Origin: Synaphobranchus kaupii
Taxonomy: Eukaryota > Chordata > Actinopteri > Anguilliformes > Synaphobranchidae
Assembly: GCA_029718625.1 (NCBI GenBank)
Contig: CM056389.1
Coordinates: 11,977,881 to 12,041,880 of the forward strand
Direction: 5' to 3'
Length of the DNA stretch: 64,000 nt
Part shown: positions 56,349-64,000 of the stretch, in pieces
Layout of the letters: each line of letters opens with the position of its first letter
How positions within the stretch are numbered: the stretch's first letter is position 1
The notes under the pieces: generated by a model
What the model saw: only the letters and a program-made list of their open reading frames with translations
Databases searched by the model: none
Told to the model about the DNA's origin: nothing
Translations under genes and position numbers: made by a program

Positions 56349-57639
56349 GCAGTCTTAAATTTGTAAAAAAAAAAAACAGACATTGTTATCCTGTGGCGTA
56401 AGGAACACTGTAAACGTGAAAAAAACAAAACAGTGATCCCATTTGGGTATTTAAAAAGACATGCATTTGAAAATGGATCTGATTTTAGGTTATTTGATTG
56501 CTCAGTGGGTACCCCTCAACAAGCCCCCCCTCAACAAGTTAACATTCACAAAGGAAAGCCTTTACGGATAACCTGTATATACATAGACGTATAGATTAAA
56601 CAATAAAATAACAAAACAAAAACCAACACAGACCCTAAAACGGAGCCCAATGCAGTTGTGGGAGAAACCAGCATCCTAATCGTCATTACACACATGGTCT
56701 GCTATAATTATCCTCATAGCGGGATATCCTCATTCGGAGCAAACAGAAGCGTCTATAACACTTATAATTTTTAGGGTATAAGTTATAAGTTATAGTTTTA
56801 AGGGTATAAGTCTCGGAAGCCCTTTATGTTGGAACGCTTTCCTGGTGTTTGGAGATACACACTGGTGCTGCGCAGGTGATTAGAATTTTCTATTCGTGCA
56901 GCGGATCAGGATTTAAATGCTTATTTCCCCCTTAAATAGCTGGGAACAAACGCAGAAACAAAGGTGAGTGACTGATTCAGGTTAGTCCTCCACTGCCCAA
57001 CGTGCCCACTGGTACCGGCTCGCCTGAGAGCGCGGAGCGGTCTCACACACATCTAAGCGTCAAAGAGAACTTTTCATATTTTTTAAATTTAAAACAGACA
57101 CGCGTATAATATCCAGGCCCTTAACATTGATTAATAAGTAGGTGGCAGGGACATTTAATTCATGGAAAGGTGGGGAGCTATTGTGTAAGATAACAGATTG
57201 TTAACAGGGTTTTTTTTTAAAAGGTTTTAATGAATGTCAAAAAGAAAGGTCACATGGAAATCAGCACCTGTTTACAGATTATTCAGCTATTCTGACAAAT
57301 ATGATAAATATGACTGGGAGTACCAATACAAATTAGTTTAAACACTAAAATTACATATACTGCATATATATTTGTAAACTTTTAATGTTTCTTAAAATGT
57401 TGACTGGTGTAGCACCAGGCTACTTTCCCCACACTACCCTACCCAGACGGGTGAAAGAGTCACACGTACTGTAGCACCTTTGAAGAGCCATCTGAAAAAA
57501 TAGTTCCTTAAAATGCCATTTACTGCCATTTACACTGATTGTGTGTTATTTTATTGTGTTATTCACTTGTGTTTTCATTTCTTTTGCTCTCCTGTTTGTT
57601 TAGTCTGTAAAGTTATTATCATCATGTATTATTAATAAA
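56349..57639. other. Intronic sequence, no recognisable gene
   Basis: AT-rich. Short duplicated TATAAGTTATAAG words lie near 56757-56805. Nothing coding. Confidence 0.5.
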
Positions 57640-58075
57640 ACAGTTAGTTCCGACCGTGCATTGTGATTGGCTGAAATGCATTCCATATGTACTAATATAT
57701 AGTATAACATCACTCGGACCTCATCACTCGGCCAGGATCACTCCGCCTTGTTTACATTCTAATTAATACATCGTTGGAAAAAAATTTTCTTTAAATGGAA
57801 ATTTTTCTTTAAATGGAATTCTGAAGGAATGGCAGAGCCAAATAAACAACATAATTATAATCTGTTGTCTCAATCATTAGTAGATTAGTAGATAGTAATT
57901 TTATAGGCTAGTAGAACTGTTGTATAAAAGACTCTGTTGTATATACAGTACTCTTGATAACTCTTGTTATCAGTGCGGCTGTGATTCGGTCGTAGGCACA
58001 AGGCCTCAGGCTATGCTGATATCCCTCTCATGTGATATTGCTTAAATAATGGGTAGGGCCTGAGGTTTTGGTTAG
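57640..58075. repeat. Possible DNA-transposon-derived repeat
   Basis: CAGTTAGTTCCGACCGTGCA near the left and TGCGGCTGTGATTCGGTCGT with GCACAAGGCCTCAGG near the right are words I associate with a dispersed fish element. The ends are not defined by eye. Confidence 0.35.
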
Positions 58076-59080
58076 AGAGAAAAGTTTAACTCATTATTTG
58101 ATTCACTCGGTTTTCTGTCAGGGATTGATGCTGTGTTGTGAAAACCTGCAGATTGTGAGAGAAAAGAGCTCGTACTTTTCAGCTGTCCTCCAAGGTCAAG
58201 CTTCCATTCAGATCCATTTCACTACTGCAATAATTTGTTGAAGTGCACCAAACTGGCTATGACTAGTCTTGCCACATGACTAATGTGCTGCCCACTGCAA
58301 ATGGCTCACGGCTATAGAGGCGTCAAAAGGACTTCAACTGAACTAACAGCCTGCAGAACATTTCTTACTGAACGTAGAGGGCCCAGATAAGAAGAAAACA
58401 TTCATTACTAGGGGAAAAACCGTGTGGTCACACCCGGGAAAAAAAGGTAATCTCAAAATTAATGGTTTTTTATGCCTCTTCTTTCCATCCCCTCAACTGC
58501 ATGTCTGAGATATTTGGTTTGAAAAAAAAAAAAAAAAAAGTAAAAAAGATGTAAATGCTTTTCGGTTCTGTTTACAGAAGGGTCTTATTTTAGCACAATT
58601 ACACAGTAAAGGAACCAGCAACCCAATGCACTGGGTAGATACGGCTCTGAGTGACAGAAAGGACTGTGCCCAGGAAGGGGGCGGAGACAAAAGACAAGGT
58701 TTGTTTTCTCTTTCAAACACACATTCCCTCTCTTTCTCTCTCTCTCTATCTGTCAGATTTAGACTTATTTTATTGGCATGGAGATGCATAGCACTATGTT
58801 GCCAAGGCAAATACATACATATAATGTGTTCAAATAAAAAAAGAAGAAAATATAACAGCAGGAAATAATCTCTCTCTCTTTCCCTCTTTCTCTCACTCAT
58901 TACCTCCTATCAGTATTAAAGGGTTTGCATGGAGACAATTGACAGGGAACAGAAAATGACACAGGAAACAGCATCTTCATACTGTACATTTTTGTGTGTA
59001 TATTTTTTTTTACTAATATAATTAATCAATATTATCTATGATCCATAATTACTTACTAATGCTTTAGTTTAGTCTCTCTA
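58076..59080. other. Intronic sequence with LINE 3'-tail scrap
   Basis: CT repeats at about 58724-58750 precede TTATTTTATTGGCATGGAGA (58764-58783), the same 3'-end signature as the LINE fragment at 13204. An A run is at about 58521-58539. No gene. Confidence 0.5.
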
Positions 59081-59332
59081 ACAGAATACATGTAATCTCA
59101 TTAACCTTATTTGGGAGACCAGTAAATGTAACAAGTGATGATTTGTTAATGCTGGATGTAAACAGGAATGATGTGATAAGAATGTTATAAATGCCCAGAG
59201 GGACAGCCCCTCTGTTGGACTTTTGAACATGCATCTGGTTGCATCAACTGACTCCCCTTCTGCAGAATAAAGAACACTGAATATTTACACTTCCTGCCTC
59301 GTGCCTTTTTCTACAAAGTCTTGGAGTCTAAC
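59081..59332 (+). repeat. Possible solo LTR remnant
   Basis: An AATAAA near 59268 is followed by about 60 bases ending GGAGTCTAACA, which resembles an R-U5 end. The left border (TGTAATCTC near 59091) is a guess. No primer site follows. Confidence 0.3.
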
Positions 59333-60030
59333 AGTGTCTAACAACACTGATGCAACTGACTCAACACACTTGTGTCTCCCATGCAACTGTTTGAGGACGC
59401 TATCAGCGGCCCAAGCCACCGATTGATACTGATTTCACAGAGAGAGCCTTAAGTATCCCCTGGCTGCATAGACAATTGAAGATAAACTGGAGAGAAACAT
59501 AAAGGCAGACACTAACTATGTGAAATATCAATTCAGATTTGGGCACGCGGCCACGTCGTCTCTGAGAGTATGTCCTCCCACTGGAGTAAATTCTTATTGA
59601 TCCAAGGTGCTATTCTGAGATAATCAGCTTCCTTGTTAACAATGGGCCGTAACTAGGCTAGGAGAAGACGAGAAACTCGATGGAGTGAATAGATAGGGTT
59701 TCATGGCTTCTCCTCGCAGACTAATCAAACTAAGTCATTGTTAATGTAAGCATGAGACGGAGACGGCGACAATATGAAGTGCAATCCTTTCAGGCTTTCA
59801 GTTCCTGCCCTCTTCTTGAAGAAAAATCTGAATCCAATAAGAACAAAAAATATGCTCAATGTTCATATAACTACACAGAGTTGGCAGTTCTCGCACAATA
59901 CAATTTGAAATCAAATATCCAGTTGATTGCCTTTGCTATTGAGTATATTTTTTTGCAGCCACAATTTGAATGCTTGTTGAAGTTAAGTTTTCTACACAAT
60001 AGTTGACTTCTTTAACTTTTGCTTTTAACA
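59333..60030. other. Intronic sequence, no recognisable gene
   Basis: Nothing coding; short frames only. Confidence 0.5.
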
Positions 60031-60032
60031 GA

Positions 60033-60106
60033 CACAGACACACACACACAAACACAGACACAAACACAAACACACATGCATGTGTGCGTGCGCGCACACA
60101 CACACA

Positions 60107-60150
<44 letters not shown>
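60033..60150. repeat. (CA)n microsatellite, imperfect
   Basis: CA/CACA repeats with a TGCATGTGTGCGTGCGCGCA interruption that may favour left-handed DNA. Confidence 0.95.
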
Positions 60151-60155
<5 letters not shown>

Positions 60156-60514
60156 ATGTTTCATGGCATAACAATAAAACACGTTCTCTTGTGTCCTGAC
60201 AAGTTGTCTTTTTGGAGATATGAGCATTAGATTTCATGACAGTCACTTACAGTAGCAGATTCTCCATTGCAATTTACAAAACAGTGTGCAGTGTTTGTCT
60301 CAAGAACACAAGAATACGACATCACCAAGAAGGCATAAAAAGCCCATTTGTAATTAGCAATGTGAAGTTAACCAAACCAACAATTAGTACTGTAAACAAA
60401 GGTAAATACCACTATACAGTTAACCTATATCTACACAGCTATACCTATAACATTATCTCAAAAAAAAAAATCTCTAAAAGAAAAAGTATAGAAAGCTAAA
60501 GAGGACCAGGGAAG

Positions 60515-61215
60515 CCATGGTGCAGTCTGAAGAGATGGGTCTTCAGTCTGTGTCAAAAGATGGGCAGGATTTCTGCTCTCCTGACTGTAGCGGGAAGCTC
60601 ATTCCACCACCAGGGGGCCACAACAGACAGGAGACATGATCTGGAGGTGCAGTCTCATGGGGGGATGGTAAAAGCATCCAGAGCCAGGGGCAACAGAATG
60701 GAGACGTCTGGCTGGTGAGTATGGTCTGATTATCTTTTGAAAATATAACAGAATGGTCCCTTTAGCTGCCCGGAGGGAGGAGATGACAGAACCAAGAGAC
60801 TGAGTAGAGACAAAAAAGGAGAAGACCAAGGATTGATCCCTGGGGGACACCTTTTCGAGACTTCCATTGAGAGGTTATCAGTTCTCAAAAACTCTGCAGG
60901 AAAGACGGATTATTGAGGTAGGAGGCTAACGAGTTTGAGTGATGTGCTGCAGATCCCACAGGTAGGCAGGGAGGACTGCAGTAGGTGGCAAGTCAACTGC
61001 GTCAAACACTGCAGAGAGGTCAAGGAGGATTAGAAGAATGAAGGAGAGAAGCTGCCTTTGCAGAGTGGAACTCCTCACCGACTGCGATGTTGAGTGGCTG
61101 GCCCTGAAGCCAGACAGGCGAGAGTCCGGGATGCGATTTTGAGCGGGAAAAGGAAAGGGCAAAGATAAGTTCTCAAGGAACCTCAGGTGTGCCCAAGAAC
61201 TCACCCCAGGGAAGT
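60515..61215 (-). pseudogene. LINE reverse transcriptase fragment, decayed
   Basis: On the minus strand the frame carries a SHSTSQSV block and LLDLSAVFDAVD, the conserved RT motif (consensus LLDLSAAFDTVDH), then loses frame. Further minus-strand coding-like blocks run to 60515. It is related to, but more decayed than, the LINE at 9170-14400. No 3' tail is visible, so this is an internal fragment. Confidence 0.7.
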
Positions 61216-61687
61216 AAATGATTCTCGATTAGTTGCGAGTCTGACAGAAAGCCCGGCTCAATGGCTACACGGAGTCTCAGGGCTGGTCTCTTACCGCCTG
61301 TGGCATGTGTGTGGCATTTCAAGAGGACAGCCTCGTCACGTCAATCACGCCGCCCCTACTAGACACAGAGCGCCACTGCGACATGTCCTCCAAGGCAGGC
61401 GTTCAATACAGAGCGCACTTCCGATTCCCTCTCCCCTCACCCAGTGGAAACGTATCTTCTTCTCATAAAAAAAAATTTAAAATACATTAAAGACAAGGTT
61501 ATCTGAGATCGCCACTTGATGAGCGATAAGCCTGGTGACCGTTTGGCTTCTCGGAACTTACCACGATCGCATGGCCAGGGTTCCCGACAAACAGATGGTG
61601 AAAACTAGGGTCTGGCTGGGGTTACATCTGTAATGGAAGACCTTTTTCTGGAACATTCTGGCACTCACTTCTATGGCTTTACCGATG
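61216..61687. other. Intronic sequence, no recognisable gene
   Basis: Nothing recognised. The hAT target duplication begins at 61688. Confidence 0.5.
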
Positions 61688-61695
61688 CCTGAGAG

Positions 61696-63280
61696 TAGGG
61701 GTGTGCAGCGATGCCATTATCTGTATCTGTTGGACCATCAAAATTATTTGTATCTGTATTCGGATAAAAACCGGAAGTGGGCGCTGCTTCGACCGGAAGT
61801 GGTGCTACATATAGGAAATGTCATATTTTCTAGTCTAAAATTAATTGCTATTGCAATTTATGAGTATTCACCCCCCTCCCTGTCTTTTTTTCTTTTCAAA
61901 ACCTTTTATAATAACTATATTCTGGACTTTATACTTATTTATCTAACCCCCCACCCCCTAACTGGGGAACACTGGACAATAATTTTGGATAACAACTGGG
62001 AAAAATCTGAGGTACAATATATAATCAACTCATAATGAAAAGGCAGTTTTATAAAAACATGAAACCATTCCTTATACATTTTAATGGAAATGATTTCCAC
62101 AATAACAAACCTTTCTGCCTGTTGTGATTTCATTTTGTACTTTTTTTTGTTAATTTTTTTACTATATGAAAATGGAATGAAATAACAACTGTAGAACACC
62201 CAAGGTAGCCTACTTTCCGTGGCTGCAAACAGTAGCTAGGTATTTTGCTTAGTTCGCTAATTCTTAGAAAGATTGCCCTTGTGCATACGGAGGGTCTTTG
62301 TTTTGTTCAGTTAAATAACAATTTTCACTATAACATGTATTTTCCCATATAACTGTAAGGCATTTGGAGGTGGCGGCTGCCTTCCTGTAGTCACTTAGCA
62401 ACAATAACAAGTGCTTGAGTTTCAAAAAAGTCAAATGAAGTAGCCTACAAATAGCCCATGAGTAGGCTAAAATGCATGTAATGGCTTAATTCAGTCAATA
62501 ACGTAAAGAATGCTTTTTAGCCTTTTTTTTGCTTTTTATGTCTTTTTTTTGCTTTTTATGTCTTTAAAGTTTGTTTAAAAAAAAGTTTGTTTTTGCCTAG
62601 CCTATAAATAACACTGTAGGCTACGTTAAGGTAGACAGGGCAGAATTAGCGGAATCATGGCACCTGCGACTTCCATGACAAACACCCAGCCTTAGTTCAT
62701 TGATTTGGATTGAAGGAAAGTAGCCTATTTGGTGACGCTGTTTATTGAGAGCTGCGTTTCGCTGTGTTTAAGACATCCTTAATGCCGACATGAACGCATA
62801 GGTAGCAGCCTATACCGGCTGTGGTTTGTGAAAACACAATATCCAATATGTGCCCCCCCTAAAAAAAATGGAGGCACGTCCTTCCCAATAATTCTGCCGA
62901 GACAACAACGTCAAAAGTGGATTCACATGTAGGTACATATTCGCGACAATCACACTGTGGTAACTTAATTAAAATTAATATTTAGCCTATATCACAGATT
63001 CTGTGAATGCTTGTTGCTACCAATATTGTTTACCATTCAACTTGCAATTAATCCACACTGTGGACTTTAACGTTAACGTAACATACGCTAGTCTATCAAT
63101 AGCATAGGCTACATGAAACCTTCCTGATCTAGAATAATACGTTCGCAAAATATCTTTATAAACAAGTCACAGTTTGGTTTTATAATGCTGATTTTGATAG
63201 GGCATTTGTTTTAATCACTCCTGTTAGTGGCTATCTCAATTAATTAAATCTCTGGCAGGCCACCCGTGTCAAATTACGTG

Positions 63281-63316
<36 letters not shown>

Positions 63317-63428
63317 CTCTCTTCCGAATCTGAATATTAACGAGCAACTTCGAGTAGAAACAAAATTCTGTTCCAACGCATTATTCGTGCTTTCCCGAAT
63401 ACGGTATTCGGCTCCGGATACACCCCTA
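61696..63428. mobile_element. Non-autonomous hAT element with perfect target duplication
   Basis: The element is 1733 bp, begins TAGGGGTGTGCAGCG and ends ATACACCCCTA, so its terminal inverted repeat is TAGGGGTGT. It is flanked by an exact 8-bp duplication CCTGAGAG (61688-61695 and 63429-63436), the hAT hallmark. Inside are CGGAAGTGG repeats near 61775-61800, AT-rich filler with TAGCCTA words, and a CT microsatellite at 63286-63320, but no transposase frame. It must depend on an hAT transposase elsewhere. The intact duplication indicates a comparatively recent insertion. Confidence 0.92.
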
Positions 63429-63436
63429 CCTGAGAG

Positions 63437-64000
63437 CTGTGGCGGGGCTGCTGTGGGAAATGGCAGCTGTTAGATGCGGTTTTAAATCAGCATCAAGGCG
63501 GTTGGGAAGGGCGTCACATTTAGCCTAAATGCTAATTGCAGTTCCTGATTCTCATGTTCTCACGATTCCAGACAGGATCATACATCAAAATAAATGAAAA
63601 CAAGTAATACAGTACTAATCACAACACTACCAAAACCATAAATTTTACTGCTATTTCAGGACGGGAAATACAATCAGACATCATCAAAAATCATCCAAAA
63701 AAGTGGAAAAAGAACACAATAAAATCTAAATTTGTAGGAAAGTTGCATAGCACTGTATTTACATTCCAGAAGCATCCAACATAACACTTATCCACAATGT
63801 CCTTTCACATAATAAAAAATTTGATTGCCTCTCAGCCTCAAATGTTATTTTGGGAATATCCAGAAGGATTCATGTCTGCCATGGGGGAGATTTGGGGATG
63901 AAATGAGATACCTCTTCACTGTTTAGCACTTTGAGATGCTTGGCTGAAAGGGGCTTTATAAAAAAAATATATATATATATTTTCGAAATATATGAACCTG
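63437..64000. other. Intronic sequence, no recognisable gene
   Basis: AT-rich, ending in a short TATATA run near 63968-63980. Nothing coding. Confidence 0.5.

Overview
The window is nuclear DNA of a ray-finned fish. It is AT-rich and intron-like, full of microsatellites, and packed with teleost-type repeats: Tc1-like transposons (one close to the salmonid/Sleeping Beauty type), hAT elements and MITEs, L2/CR1-like LINEs, tRNA-derived SINEs and LTRs. No bacterial gene organisation or CRISPR is present. A 500-base assembly gap lies at 21001-21500.

The only host gene I can support is on the minus strand. It is a nectin-like/SynCAM cell-adhesion gene that best fits cadm2. Three exons interlock perfectly in phase: 49543-49704 (end of Ig2), 48373-48463 (start of Ig3) and 47511-47689 (rest of Ig3). 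A fourth candidate, 38110-38227, has matching phases and looks like the Pro/Thr-rich stalk exon. The Ig1, transmembrane and cytoplasmic exons are not visible, so the gene probably runs off both ends and most of the window is its introns.

Layout: 1-627 is a decayed Tc1-like transposase, cut by a retroviral-type LTR (628-1069) with a primer binding site that fits tRNA-Arg. The leader behind it has become a roughly 4 kb, 40-bp minisatellite (1671-5720). 6013-9170 is unassigned. 9170 to about 14400 is an antisense LINE interrupted by a complete Tc1-like element, a 1.3 kb inverted-repeat element and a TTAA-flanked element that itself contains another LINE fragment. 14617-20460 holds an LTR copy, a SINE with perfect target duplication and a reverse Tc1-like fragment. 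20461-37000 is mostly unique intronic DNA with microsatellites, a CpG-rich block near 26 kb and an unclassified repeat pair. 37080-38227 pairs a 35-bp minisatellite with the stalk exon. 39-47.4 kb carries several MITEs and a SINE. 47.5-49.7 kb is the exon cluster, with a LINE 3' end in one intron. 50-64 kb holds a second LTR copy, a 39-bp minisatellite, more MITEs, a LINE fragment and a 1.7 kb hAT element with a perfect 8-bp target duplication.

The most informative observations are the LTR-leader minisatellite, the nested insertions whose removal restores an open LINE frame, and the phase-linked cadm2-like exons. I did not find a convincing new functional system; the novelty is mostly repeat evolution.
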